Assembly: GCA_022496805.1 (NCBI GenBank)
Contig: CM040100.1
Location: 12,491,009 to 12,555,008, forward strand
DNA from: Pohlia nutans
Taxonomy: Eukaryota > Streptophyta > Bryopsida > Bryales > Mniaceae
Direction of reading: 5' to 3'
Length of the DNA stretch: 64,000 bases
Shown here: one piece after another, positions 11,231 to 22,929 of the stretch
How positions within the stretch are numbered: the stretch's first letter is position 1
How the letters are laid out: each line of letters starts with the position of its first letter
Position numbers and translations under genes: made by a program
Notes under the pieces: generated by a model
Told to the model about the DNA's origin: nothing
Database searches by the model: none
Seen by the model: the letters and a program-made list of their open reading frames with translations, nothing else

Positions 11231-12845
11231 ATCAAATTTCAAATTCCAAATATAAAGTCTGTAAATTTGGTGAGTATTAATTTACCTCATTTTTTATACC
11301 AATATCGTATCCACTTCCAAAGGTTCATTGTTCTAATCTTTATAAAATTTTGAATAGAAAATCCTCTAAAATTCAACAATTGTTGGTCTACAAGTCCAAT
11401 TCATGTGTGTTTTGGGCATGCCTCATTGATAAAAGCTTTCTAACTATACCTCACATGCTATGCAAAATCTATTTTTTCTAATTTCTATCAATAAATGAAT
11501 GAAAAATATTTAGTAAGTCAAGATCCATTAGATATATATCTCATAGATCCATCAATGCCTATACTCCTTGTTGAAGGTTATTTATTGCAAGGATAATTAG
11601 TCCCAAAGGTGTAATAATTTTAAAGTATAGAAACAAATATAGTCCATTTCATGTGGTGATAGTATGGTCTATGTCACTTCCGCAACTGTGTTGGCCCAAC
11701 CCATATCCATACCAACTATGTCAACCGCTTTTAAATTATTTATCCTATTGATTTATATTTATATCACCATAAACTTCGAAACTTTATATCTTACAATCTA
11801 AATATTTTAAATCATTAGGGTAGGATAATTCCATGAAACATAGGTACAATACCATTTGTTTCATTTTGGTCTTCTAGTACAACTGATTATTTTAAGTACT
11901 TATAAATTAGAAAACTAATTTTAAGATGAAATAAAATAAGGTCGATGATTAGATCTTTAAGAATATTGTACCACAGAAAGACCAAGCCTAGGATGTTTTT
12001 TAAAGTATAAGAACCATAAAAGTGCAAAACCTCAAGAAAATGGATACAACAACATTTAAATCATTAAAAGAATATAATAAAATAAAATAAAAATCGGTCA
12101 ATTGTGATAAATTTTTTTGAAGAAGAGATTTCAACAAAGAAATGGTGGACAAGTGATTTTCAATGTTCACAGCTATAGTACAAGGGAGTCTTGTTTGCAA
12201 CCTCATGGAAAACAAGATATTTACTATTTTATTTTCCACTTGCACCATAGGTTTATGACTATACGGAGAACATATTCTAAAAAGGCCACTACTAGATTGT
12301 TAAATCTAAATACTTGAAAGTCCTAAAAACCATAAAGTTGACAACAAGACAAATAAAAAAAATTAAATTGTATTAAAAACAATAAATATTTTTTCAAAAA
12401 TTTAAAAATACCAACAATAACCAAAAGGTGTCATCCACCTTTAACGTAAAATTTGGCTCCATTGGCTCACTATTTCAAAAGTTGAGTTACAAGATTTGTC
12501 GTACATAAGAGTGTGACTCTAAAATAGTACAAGTGTTTTATGCAATCACCAGGTATATGTTCTTCCCTTTAAGCTTGTTAGGCAATACGAAAAAACACTC
12601 CTATCCACCTAGCTATAGGATTTGTCACAAAATTAAATGTTTCTTCAAAATTTAATATCTCTCATTTTGTAGGTTGAATTTAATTCCATGATGCTTTCAA
12701 TATCCAATCCTCCTTGTTGACGGCTCTTTGATAGTACCATCAATACTTTCACTAATCGCACAACTATGAAAAAAGAAAATACAATTATATAATCTAGTCA
12801 AAAGAAAAATACTTAATCACAAGTCTCAATGTAAAGTTATTTTAA
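11231..12845. other. Intergenic AT-rich DNA
   Basis: No gene is supported. The overlapping antisense ORFs at 12000-12317 are mirror images of AT-rich sequence without a recognisable protein. Confidence 0.45.
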
Positions 12846-13370
12846 GATTGTGTGAACCGTCCACAAATCACAGTAAACCCTTACCGTGAGCTTTGGTACT
12901 ATTTTCTTCCATTTCTACTTTTGTCTGCAGTATTTTAGCTGATTAGAATGATTGGTGTATTTGGGCCACTCTCTATGTAGTGTTATTTAGTTTTTTACTT
13001 TATTCTAAAATTTACATGTGAATTTAGTTGATTAGCGGTTTTTGGCCTTTTAATGGTGGATTTTGATTGATTTGTGTTATTTGCCTTTATTTTAGAAAGT
13101 ATATTTTTAGACCACTCTAGTAGAATTTTGGCATTGCACCCTTGGATGTGGCCAAGTTCTAATTTCTTAATGGTAATTTAGCCCCCGGTTAACTAGGAGT
13201 AAATTTGTAGTCTAAGTGGGAGTTAAGTGGAGTTTAGTGTGAGTTTGGATGGATGAGATTTTAGTGGATGTAGGGATGGATGGGGATCTCAAATCCATTT
13301 TCTTTGTTCTAGAAAAGGGGAGTCTTCTTCATTGCCGTTGAGAGTTCGTGTATACAAAGGCGAAGCCCTG

Positions 13371-13670
13371 CTAAGGTCGAGGCACCTAAAGCCGACCAGG
13401 TACCTAAAACCGATCAGGCCTAATTTCTAGATTTTGAAAGGGAAGATGTACCTCATTTGTACATTAGAGCATGTGATCGGCTTTGGGTTCTGAAGTACTT
13501 TTCACTTTGAAAAATTGTACAAATTTCAATATTGGGAAATAACTCATGGAAAAATTTGCATTCTCCGCGAAAACTAACTTCCAACCCAGGAAAAATATCA
13601 CCCTATTAATGGCTGGTCCAAAAATAGTGTAGATAGCTTAAGTGATCGGTTTTAGGTGCCTCGACCTTAG
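13371..13670. mobile_element. 300-bp MITE, sister of 15483-15792
   Basis: The ends are long inverted repeats starting CTAAGGTCGAGGCACCTAAA, nearly perfect over about 28 bp. The interior block CTAATTTCTAGATTTT...AAGATGTACCTCATTTG is shared with 15483-15792, although the terminal repeats differ at many positions. Confidence 0.75.
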
Positions 13671-14869
13671 TAGGAACGGAGAAAAAAATTAGAGAATGAT
13701 AGAAAATCTGTCGAAGTAGAGGTGGCCATAGCGAGCCTGGTTGGGCGATCACGACACGGAGTGAGGAAGCCGCAAACAAAATCAGGTGACGAGAAGGGGC
13801 CGCGACTAAGGTGGCGAGGCAACAACGAGTAAGATCAGATGGCAATCCTAGGGTGATGAGCGGAACCACGGATTAGGTCGCTGTGAGCGTGTGTCAACAG
13901 CGAGAGGCAACGGCGTGAGGAGACAGTGCAACGGTGCACGTGACGAACAGAACCATGGACGAGAGAGCCACGAGTAAATCAGGGTAGCGATCCGAGGATG
14001 ACGAGGGGAAATACGGACCAAACAACGGCGAGCGCGTACCAGCAGTGAGAGGCGACGACGTGAGGAGCGGACGAGGGCAACGGCCACGGCGATGAAATCT
14101 GGTCCGGTTGTAGCGAGCTCCACGGCGTCCACGGCGAACGCAAGGGCGATTATACAACGACCACAGCGAGCTCCACTCGAACGTAGGATTCGAATTCTTC
14201 CAGGGTCGAAACGGCAATAGTGCCGGTGGAGAGTCAAGAACGAGCTTCTGTACGACGTGACGTGTAGAGCGAGATGACTGGCCCCGGGACTTTGCAACAA
14301 CCACGGATCTACGATCACAGTGGAGACGACGACGCAAACTGTCGGGATACGGAGACGATCACACTAGGCAGCAAGACGAAGACGGCCACGAGCAAAATCG
14401 AAGCTTGCTCAGCCATCTCCGTTGCTGATCGGATACTGTCTCCCTCACGTGATAATACGGAGGGCAGACATGGTGATATTAGGGAGGGAGTGACTCCCTA
14501 CCTCTCCCTTTCCAATTTTTTGTGTCCTTGAGACTATTTCGACTTATTGAGGAATTAGGAGGATTAAGAAGAAGTTTTGTAGTATTAATTGGTAATTTTA
14601 GTTGCCTCTCTTTGATGTGATTTCCTTAATGACTTTCCTAAGTGTGAGTTGGTGAATGTTGTGTGAGCATTGCCCTTCTTTGATGTTTGAGTAGTGTGGT
14701 GAATTTGGACCCGGTGTGCAGTATAGCACGGAAGCGCTGTCGAAATCACACCAGGCAAAATTCCAAGTGATCAGAAAATTAGGTTAATGAATAGTAGACT
14801 AGGATTGAGACTTCTCTTGCTAGTCAAACTTTGACCATCCAATTCCAATATGGAGGTACTCTTAGTACT

Positions 14870-15430
14870 TGGAATGGTTTGTGGGAGTTTAGGAGCACTT
14901 TTGGGCATCTTTTAGGCTAATTTTTGACTAGCTTTTGTGCTGTGATTGTTAAGGGAGGGTACAAGTTCACCTCACATGCTAATTTTTGCACCAATTTAGG
15001 CTCATTTTGAAGTACTTTAGTACTCATGGTCATTTGGTGTGGAATTAATGCAATTGTGGCATCTTTTGGGTTAATTTTTTACTATATTTTGTGCTGCCAT
15101 TTTTAAGTGAGGGTGCAATTCCACCTCACATGCTAATTTTTCTCACCCATTTAGGCCCATTTTGAGTACTTGGAGTACTAATGGTCATTTGGCGTGGGAT
15201 TGATGCATTTGTGATATTTTTAGGCTAAATTGTGACTAGATTATGTGCTGCCATTTTAGGTGAGGGTGCAAATTCACCTCACATGCTAATTTTTCCCACC
15301 CATTTAGGCCCATTTTGAGTACTTGGAGTACTAATGGTCATCAGGTGTGGGATTAATGCAATTGTGGCATTTTTTAGGCTCAATTGTGACTAGATTTTGT
15401 GCTGCCATCTCAAGTTAGGAATGCAAAATC
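14870..15430 (+). repeat. About four tandem units of 155 bp
   Basis: The phrases GGTCATTTGG(T/C)GTGG, 'gtgctgccatttt' and CACCTCACATGCTAATTTT recur at spacings of about 153-155 bp (for example 15028, 15183, 15336). They lie inside the second solo-LTR-like element. Confidence 0.8.
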
Positions 15431-15482
15431 ACTCCATACGTTCAATTAGTGCTAATTTGGACCCCACTTTGGAGTATTGTGA

Positions 15483-15792
15483 GTAAGGTTGATTGTCCTA
15501 TTACCAACCACTTACCCAAAACCAACCACCCTACATTCTTACCTAATTTCTAGATTTTCAAAGGGAAGATGTACCTCATTTGTACATTAAAGCATGTGAT
15601 CGGTTTTAGGTAAACCTATGACTTTCACTGTGAAAATTTGTACTTATTCAAATAATTATCAAAAAAGTTGCAATTTTTTGCAATCCTCATAAAATCCTAT
15701 TTCGAACGCGGTCATAATTTTTTTCCGGATTTACCACTGCCAAATATAGGTCAGATTGCTTAAGTGGTTGGTAATAGGACAATCAACCTTAC
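15483..15792. mobile_element. 310-bp MITE with perfect 32-bp inverted repeats
   Basis: The ends are perfect inverted repeats of 32 bp beginning GTAAGGTTGATTGTCCTATT. The interior is shared with 13371-13670. There is no coding capacity. Confidence 0.85.
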
Positions 15793-16879
15793 ATTGGATT
15801 TTTGGCGTGATTTTATGGTGTATGGTACTTTTTGGACCTAATTTTGTGATAGATTGTATGTTGCATAGCTTTCATTATCCCAATGTTTGACTAATTCTTG
15901 CATTGCTTTCATTATCTCAATGTTTGACCAATTCATGCAATTTATCATTTGCTCATAGGCGTCCATTGCTTGGCTTAGTTTTAACCCCACCCCTCGGCCC
16001 AACAATATGACGTGTTGACCGGGCAACCGGTCAAAGTGCTCATAGATTGCAACAACCCTATCTCTACTTCAATTACATTTTTGACTCATTTTGTGACTTG
16101 TATATAAACACATTAGAATAATACTTTGTAAGCCAACAATTTCCACCCGATGTATCTTTATAACACAAAAAGAACAACTTGCATATGGCCTCACCACGTC
16201 TTTTTTCTCCTTGCCCTTCATATCTAAGTCACAAAGAACTAGAGCATGACTGCATCAGGAATTTCCGACTCCACTGATTCTGCACTGATTCAGTGCGTTT
16301 ATCGTTAAACACTGATTCCGCACGTTATACGTGCATTTAGAAGTGTCGTTACGGTACGGAAGTGACATGCATTACTAGAGTGTCGATGCAGTGTCTTTTC
16401 AATGATTATCAGAAAAGTGTTGTTTCCGCACGAAAGTCGTGTTTGACGGAATCCGTGCGTTAATCGTGTATTTACATCACACGGCTGATAAGACACGGAT
16501 AACGTGCGGTTTTAGTTAATGCGAATTCAGTATCGTATACGTATCATATTAATGCCATTTATTATATTCGTGCGATTTCAGTATCTATTATAATGCAAAT
16601 TATTTTCGTACGACATCCGTGTACAATATTTTAATATATATTTAGGACTCTTTGGGAATCTTTGGGAATCTTTCAAAATATTTTATATTATTTTGGAATA
16701 TTTTAGAATATTCCAAAAATCTTCTTTAAATTATACTTCCGGTTTAATTTCCCAAAACATTTTTAGATCTACATTTATAGAGTTTAGAAGCAATACACAT
16801 TAAAATTTCAAAGAAATAACATTTTATATTTTTAGAATTCAAATTTGGTATTATTGGTTTTCATTGTACTTTTCATCAT

Positions 16880-17232
16880 AGGAGCAGAAAAAATTGCTCA
16901 CAACCACCACAATTTTGGCAAAAAATTCAAAAATTCAAAATATTATGAAAAAAATCCTAGATATAGAAAACGTCCTTCATAATCTAGCACAAAAAAAAAT
17001 TGGAAAAAAAGTTTTTTTCACATAGTTAAAAACATTCAAAGTCCGCTGAAAAAAAAAACAGCTCACAGCCATGATCTGCCATCACGATTTTGGCAAAAAT
17101 TTAAAAAATTCATAATATTATGAAAAAAATCCTAGATATAGAAAAATTCCTGCATAATCTAGTGCAAAAAGAAAATTTGGAAAAAAAGTTTTTTTCACAT
17201 AGTTAAAAACATTCAAAGTCCGCTGAAAAAAA
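16880..17232 (+). repeat. Tandem duplication of about 185 bp
   Basis: Two consecutive copies share 'tattatgaaaaaaatcc', 'tagatatagaaaa' and 'acattcaaagtccgctg', the last ending near 17046 and 17226. Confidence 0.8.
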
Positions 17233-17269
17233 AAGTTTGATAATTACCAAAAGAGTTCCATTGTATGTA

Positions 17270-17430
17270 TGAAGAGTTTGAGGTGGTTTGGTGGTTTGGA
17301 ACTTGAGTAGCAACCGGGAGGTTGAGAGTTCAAATCCCACCGTTAGCGATAGAGCTTGGGAAGCTATGGTGGGCCCCACCGCACGTGCGGGCAATTTCCG
17401 TGTAGTTGAAGTGGGTAGCGAGGAAAATAA
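17270..17430 (+). other. Possible tRNA-derived (SINE-like) segment
   Basis: GAGTTCAAATCCCACC (about 17328-17343) matches a pol III B box and a TPsiC arm. It is preceded by an A-box-like G/T-rich stretch about 50 bp upstream (near 17281). No acceptor stem or full cloverleaf could be built, so it is not called a tRNA gene. The following GC-richer 80 bp is unlike the rest of the host element, which suggests a captured SINE fragment. Confidence 0.3.
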
Positions 17431-18164
17431 TTATTTTATATTTTTTAATATTTTATTTTATTTTATATTTTTTAATAATATTGTTTTGATCAAATTTAGA
17501 TATAAAAAGAAAAGAAAATCTAGATATGGAAAAGATGATGTCGCACGAAAAACGCACTGAATCAGTGTAGTTTTAAAGACGATTAAAACACGACATTTGA
17601 TGACTATAAAGAGTGTTGAATTCATACGTTTTCAATGGATGTATCAATCGTGTCGAATCAGTACTGTATCCGCTTGTACGAACATCGTGTCATTTCAGTG
17701 TAGTTGCGATGAATGACGCAATGATGCGGAATCAGTGCCAAAATCGTACGAACCCTTGAAATATCGAAAATCGCACTGAACCAGTGCAGAATCAGTGAGG
17801 TCCGAAATTCCTGATGTGAATATATCAATTAAAACAATATTCTACATTATTACATCGTTAATTATGTAACGTATATGCTATTGCTAGATAATTGAGACTG
17901 AACTTTAGTTAAACTTTATTTTTGGCCAAAATTTAATGTATTTGTAATACTTGTGATGATTTTATTTTTTTAAATTCAATATATCCCCTTTGCAACTAAA
18001 CGCGGTGTGAAAACATGGCAAATGTTTTTGCGACAATTATGATGTCCAATCAATCTATTTTAAATAGCATTGTGGCTATTTCCCTTTTTATTATTAAGAT
18101 ATAATTATTTTGAGATTCAATATTTTTCATCCTTTACGTCCAAATTGTATGAAATTTGTAATTT

Positions 18165-18581
18165 GCATACCCATTAGAAGAGAAATGAGCCCTCCAAGAG
18201 GCTTTTTCGATGTTCGGGCCAAAATCTAATTTTTTATTGGAATTATTTTTTAAATGAAAATACTTTTAAAAATAAAATGTTAATAAAATAAAATAAAAAA
18301 TATTATTTAATTTTTTTAGAAAATGTTTAAAAAATGTTCAAAGATTATTTGAACAATTTTTAATATTAAAAATATATTAAAAAATATATTAAAAAAATTA
18401 AAAAAATTAAAAAAAAAACTTTTAATATTTAATATCCAATCTGAAATGTCGAACTCATGCCACATCAGATTTCATTTTTTAAATATTTTTATATTAATTA
18501 AATATTTTTTAAAAAATTCAAAAAGTTAAAATAAAAATAAAAACTCAAGGCCTCTTAGAGGGCTCAAATTTCTTGTAATGC
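18165..18581. mobile_element. 417-bp MITE, AT-rich centre
   Basis: Imperfect inverted ends contain TGAGCCCTCCAAGAGGC on the left and GCCTCTTAGAGGGCTCA on the right, each preceded by GCATNNC. The centre is almost pure A/T with 'ttaaaaaatatatt' motifs. The target duplication is unclear. Confidence 0.65.
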
Positions 18582-19278
18582 TTTCCCCCATTTTATCAAT
18601 AACATTCCTTCCTACCTTTGGTAAAATTTGTACTAAAATACAAATTTTTGGCTAATTTTTTCATTTCTATAATTTATGATAATAAAAATTCTTTTGATAT
18701 TCAATAATATGTTTCTTCATAACTTGAAATTACTCACATTTTTTAATTTTCAATGATACAAAGAATGCTTTTGTTACCCTTATGGTCACTGATATTTAAA
18801 GTGTGACTAAAAACAAAATTATAAAAACTATAAATAAAATATAACAAACAAACAAAAAAAATCAATCTTAAAGTATAAACTTGTATAATGACATGTGTTG
18901 TTACCACAACTATGATTGTTTAATCTACGTTGTATTTTTAATTTCTTAATTTTTTTGCCTTCTTAAGACAAAAATGTTTTAGACTAGGTGTATCACTATA
19001 AAAAACACTCATAGGCCCCTCCCACCATGTATGGACCTATGCTTGTTCAATGTAAATTAAAACTTTTCACTACAAGAGATAGATAAAATAATGACCTTCA
19101 ATATTTTACTCAATTCATTTCTACAACAAACAAATAATCACGAAACCTTGTAGAAAACCATATTTACATTTTTTTAAAACAAATCAAGCCTTCTCATTCA
19201 CAATCATTTGTAAGTCATGAGCATTTTAAAAAACAAATCAAGCCTTTCAATCCACAATCATTTGTAAGTTATGAGCAT
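18582..19278. other. Intergenic AT-rich DNA
   Basis: No gene is supported. A direct repeat of 'aaacaaatcaagcctt...cacaatcatttgtaagt' occurs at about 19177-19215 and 19231-19270, a tandem duplication of about 54 bp just before the next MITE. Confidence 0.5.
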
Positions 19279-19282
19279 TTAA

Positions 19283-19560
19283 CCCCTAAAGGACCAACCG
19301 TTTTTTGGATGATGTACAAGTTTCATTCACGTTTTCTCATTCGTCATGCATTTTTTGCAAGGAAAAGAAATACAACAAAATTCTATGGCAAGATAGCTTC
19401 ATGTGTGTGTGACCCCATTAGAAAGGAGACGATTTGTGAAATTTTTATACCTCATTTCATGTTGCAGTGATTCACCAAAAATTTAAAAGATTTAGTCTAA
19501 ATGTGCTCTTGAAAAAATAAACTCATAATACTAAGCAACCAAAAATCTCCAAAAATTGAT
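19283..19560 (+). mobile_element. Truncated TTAA-type MITE (left part)
   Basis: TTAA (19279-19282) is followed by CCCCTAAAGGACCAACC and a TTTTTTGGATGATG hairpin remnant. It then follows the interior of 53928-54484 ('ttctcatycgtcatgca', 'gatgatttgtgaaattttta', 'caaccaaaaatctccaaaaat'). The right half is absent. Confidence 0.65.
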
Positions 19561-19925
19561 CCTAATGATTGACCACGGTACCAAAAGATTCTATAAATGA
19601 TTCAAACCTTGGCATTTTCCTCAATTGTCAGTATGGTTGTACACCATAAATCTCATTAGAAGCCTCCAAATGCTTTTAAACCAATATCTTCTAAGTTTTG
19701 TTACATTTTGCAATATATAAAATATTAATAAAATTAAATAAATGCATATATATATATATATAAATAAATAAAGTGGCGTCAATGACCTTGTTGCTTAAAT
19801 GATTTCATATTTTAATTATGATATTACTACCATATGAAATGAAAAACTTATATTATAAGGTAGAATACAATATTGTATTGGTATTATATGGTATGAGTGA
19901 AATGAATAAGTTAGAATCATTTCAA

Positions 19926-21053
19926 CCCCTAAATGTCACTAGGTGTCCCTGGAATTGACAATTTGAGAAAATCTTCATAAAATACTATTTGAAAGAATAT
20001 ATGGGAATTGATTTACAAATGAAAGTTGTATATTTTAAATTTTAGATTCCATATGTTCACCAATACTATCATCATTAATTTATTATAGAATTTGAAAGTC
20101 AGAACTAAAAATTCCTTCTGAATTTGATTACAAATAGAACATTTATGGCATTTTTGAGTAAAATTTGTTGGAATAGATTTGAAATGAAATACTCTTAACC
20201 CCTAAATGTTAGAGCGTCCAGAAAGTGGACGACTAACAGATTCAAACCCTTCTCACGTTCTCATCAATGCTTGGATGAAAATCATCCATTTTTTTGGAGA
20301 TTCTTCACCAAGTTGTTGTCCTATCTAATGGTTGGATTTAGTCTACTTGATTATGCATTTTTCTAAAATTACAAATGTAGAAGTATGTCAAGTCGTTGAC
20401 CAAGCCAAAATTGCATTGACTATAGTTCAAAAGTGGCCTTGCAAAAATGAGGTCATAGATTTAAGAAACACAAAAATTTCAAAGAATCACCATGTTTAAG
20501 AGTATCTCATTTCAAACTCATTCCAACAAATTTTACTCAAAAAAAAAATAAAAAATTTTGTAATTAAATTTAGAAGGAATTTTTAATTTTAACTTTCAAA
20601 ATTGATAATTAAATATTGGTGATAGTATTAGGGAATCAAACCGCATGGATGGAATCTAAAATTCAAAATCTAGAATTTTCATTTGTATATCAATTCCAAA
20701 CTATTCTTCTAAATAGTAGTTTATGATGCTTTTTCTCAAATTGTCAATTCCAAGGACACCCTTGTACGTTTAGGGGTTAACGTGGTGATTCTTTGAAGTT
20801 TTTGTGCTAATTAAATCTATGACCTCAATTTTGAACTAAATTTTGGCTTGGTCAACAATTTGATATACTTCTACATTTGTGATTTAAAAAAATATATGTA
20901 CTCTGGTAACACCAAATCCAACTATTGGATAGGACATCAACTGTATGAAATATCTCCAAAAAATGAATGACTTTCATCTGAGAAGTGACGAGAACATAGG
21001 ATAAGTTGGAATACGGTGATTGTCCAAAAATTAAACGTTGTGACGTTTAGGAG
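19926..21053 (+). mobile_element. TTAA MITE split by a second copy of itself
   Basis: The plus-oriented copy is 19926-20194 plus 20781-21053. The left flank is TCAA (19922-19925, mutated TTAA) and the right flank TTAA (21054-21057). The right end is GACGTTTAGGAG. The two halves rejoin in register with the intact copy 59463-60041 at 'gatactcTTAAacgtagtg'. The interruption is the minus-oriented copy 20199-20776. Confidence 0.85.
20199..20776 (-). mobile_element. TTAA MITE, 578 bp, inserted in its own relative
   Basis: The ends CCCCTAAATGTTAGAGCG and TTGTACGTTTAGGGG are flanked by TTAA on both sides (20195-20198, 20777-20780). The host sequence had one TTAA at this position, as the copy at 59.5 kb shows, so this nest demonstrates the target site. 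The hairpin GTCCAGAAAGTGGAC lies just inside one end. Confidence 0.9.
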
Positions 21054-21061
21054 TTAAGGAA

Positions 21062-21347
21062 TAGTGAGACTCAAACATGTATTTAGAATGGACCATTGTG
21101 TAAGGTTTCACTATAGAAACCAATCCAACACTAATAGAGACACTGGCAATAGTTGCTTGTTTCTCTCTATTGAATAACTCTGCCATTGTGTTTGGAATGG
21201 TTCTACACCTCCTATGAATTTAGATCAAAATGAAGTTAAAATTCATGTCGACATGATTTCAATGAGCTGTTGAAGTCTCAATTTGGAACATTCTACTTAC
21301 AACAAATGCCGAATATACGCCAACGTACCTACTATCCCAAGGGACCT
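21062..21347 (-). mobile_element. Diverged relative of the 63424-63647 MITE
   Basis: It shares, in reverse orientation, 'aaattcatgtcgacatgatt', the GCCAACGTA/TACGTTGGC block, 'caaatgccgaatata' and 'ccacacctcctatg'-type sequence with 63424-63647. The end GGGACC abuts TTAA at 21348. Confidence 0.5.
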
Positions 21348-21351
21348 TTAA

Positions 21352-22162
21352 CCCCTAAGCGTCCCGGCGTCCATATTTTGGACGTTTTTGGGGGTACAGT
21401 CACCTTCGAAGAGCTGTAACTTTTGCAAAACGTGTCCGATTTTCTTGAAATTTTGAAAAAACTCCCCGCATGATGTATGGAACGTGTGGTAAAAATTTCA
21501 GATCAATCCGAGATGAATTGAATTTTTGGTAATCATTTGAAAGTAGGTATGGTTTTTTTGGACAGTTCTGTGAATTTTGATGGCAGCAACTTCGGGGGCT
21601 TGTATCTCCTTCATCCCAAGTCCGTTTTCAATAAAACTTGTTGGGTTGAATTCCCCTTGAAGTCTAGTTATCATGGTAAAATGTTCAGGTCAATCCATGT
21701 TGTTATGAATGTTTGGGAGTCATTTTAGTGCACGGGTCTAGTTTGGACACTTTTTGCTTTTTGGTTCAAATGATTGGGTCACTTTTTGGGCTACTTTTTG
21801 ACATTGAAAGGCCATTTTAGGGCACATTAAATTTTTTCATGAGGCTTTTTTGGTACTAATGTGTTTATATGATGATTTTGAACAACTTTATAGTTCAACG
21901 TTTTTTCATTTGAGTAATTTTGAAAACAAATTTCACCTCTAACTGTGTTGCTAGGAAATTTTCAGCATCCTTTTTTAGCACTAAAACACTATGATCTTGC
22001 AATCTATATGGCCAAATGACCCCAAAATTGATCCACATGATTTACAACATGTATGTTACAAGATTGTACGGTTGAGATTTCTATACCTCACTTACATTTA
22101 GACCTATAACACATCAAAAGCGATGATGATTTTAAGCCCAAAAAAGCTAGGGACCTTTAGGG
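21352..22162 (+). mobile_element. TTAA-flanked MITE, 811 bp
   Basis: The element starts CCCCTAAGCGTCCCGG, followed by the hairpin GTCCATATTTTGGAC, and ends GGGACCTTTAGGG. TTAA flanks both ends (21348-21351, 22163-22166). The ORF at 21537-21728 is short and has no counterpart in related elements. The two terminal repeats match only over CCC(C)TAA. Confidence 0.75.
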
Positions 22163-22299
22163 TTAATACCAAAATTCCAAAATGAAGCACTGGCTGCCCT
22201 GGTCAGACCTCAACTGAAGTGAGCCAGTCGGCAGAGTTCAAGGACCTTATCTAAATTCTATTTGTCAGTGGGAATACACATGCGCTGAAGCAAAATTTT

Positions 22300-22745
22300 G
22301 ATCCATGGTCTGCCCGTCTGCCCGTCTGCCCGCCATTACCCTAGGGCGGGAACCTCCCGCTCAGTCGGTGTTGCTCCTCGCACCTGCTCATCTCGCCTCG
22401 CCTCGCTTGCCTCTCTCCCTCCTCGCGCTCTCGCGATCGTCTTGCGCGCCCTGTGCACGCCATCGCTCCTTCTCTGCACCTGCGCCACCTCTTCCTCCAC
22501 CTGCGCCTTTTTTTCCGTGTTCATTTTGACCTCCGGACGGCTCAGTTTGGCTCATTCCACTGCCCGTTTCTTCATGTGGTAGAGTTTAGGGTTTCCGGGA
22601 TCGTCCGGGGACTGGAATCGAGTTCGTATGCGTTCGAAACGAGGTTCGAACACTGGTCGTGGGGATGTGAGCGGTCGGAGATCGCCGATGCGCATATCTT
22701 GTGATATGATCGCCGTGGTTTAGTTTCTGGATTTGCCTCAAAAGG
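22300..22745 (+). promoter_or_regulatory. GC-rich 5' region and probable first non-coding exon
   Basis: Between AT-rich flanks the sequence becomes C/T-rich and GC-rich (22300-22600), as expected for a transcription start and 5' leader. A plausible donor (AAAG then GTGAGC, about 22744) suggests a leader intron ending before the start codon at 23649. Overlapping ORFs here (22298-22704, several frames) are composed of low-complexity Ser/Pro/Arg/Leu and are treated as leader sequence. Confidence 0.5.
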
Positions 22746-22929
22746 TGAGCTTGTTGATCTGCTTTCGTGTTCAGGAGTCCATACATGAACATGCGAGTTC
22801 GTTTTCTCTTGAAAAACATTGTTGCAAACATACCCTGTCGGTGTTCTTTACTCACATTGAGTAAGTTTCTCTCGTCCGATTCTTTGACTGATTCTTCTAA
22901 TTATTAATTCGGAAGACGACGGGACGTTA

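Larger units (their letters stand above)
12851..16044 (+). mobile_element. Solo-LTR-like element, copy 2, with two MITEs inside
   Basis: The element starts TGTGAACCGTCC and ends CAAAGTGCTCATA. It is flanked by a perfect 5-bp direct repeat GATTG (12846-12850 and 16045-16049). It is the diverged partner of 3998-6772. Both have a GC-richer segment (here about 13680-14470), the 'acatggtgatatta' block (near 14470), tandem repeats of period about 155 bp, and the terminal GTTGACCGGGCAACCGGTC palindrome (near 16014). It is interrupted by MITEs at 13371-13670 and 15483-15792. The ORFs at 13848-14337 overlap in different frames, are rich in Arg and Ser as expected of GC-rich non-coding DNA, and are not called genes. 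Confidence 0.7.
16253..17817. mobile_element. 1.56 kb inverted-repeat DNA element with subterminal repeats
   Basis: The left end CATCAGGAATTTCCGACTCC and the right end (complement CATCAGGAATTTCGGACCTC) continue as matching arms through CACTGATTCTGCACTG and TTCAGTGCG. The subterminal regions hold many short CG-containing motifs (CGTGCGTTT, CGTACG, GATTCAGTG), as is usual for non-autonomous DNA transposons. The centre contains a tandem duplication of about 185 bp (16880-17230). No transposase is present and the superfamily is unresolved. Confidence 0.7.

Noticed and set aside
13848..14531. Three overlapping ORFs up to 156 codons near 14 kb
   Set aside because: They overlap on both strands in a GC-rich segment of the solo-LTR-like element, are rich in Arg, Ser and Pro, and show no conserved domain or partner in copy 1.
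17281..17350. tRNA gene suggested by GAGTTCAAATCCCACC
   Set aside because: No acceptor, D or anticodon stems could be formed around it, so it is kept only as a possible tRNA-derived segment.
22298..22855. ORFs on both strands in the GC-rich leader
   Set aside because: They have low-complexity composition and mutually overlapping frames, upstream of a well-supported start at 23649. They are best read as leader and promoter.
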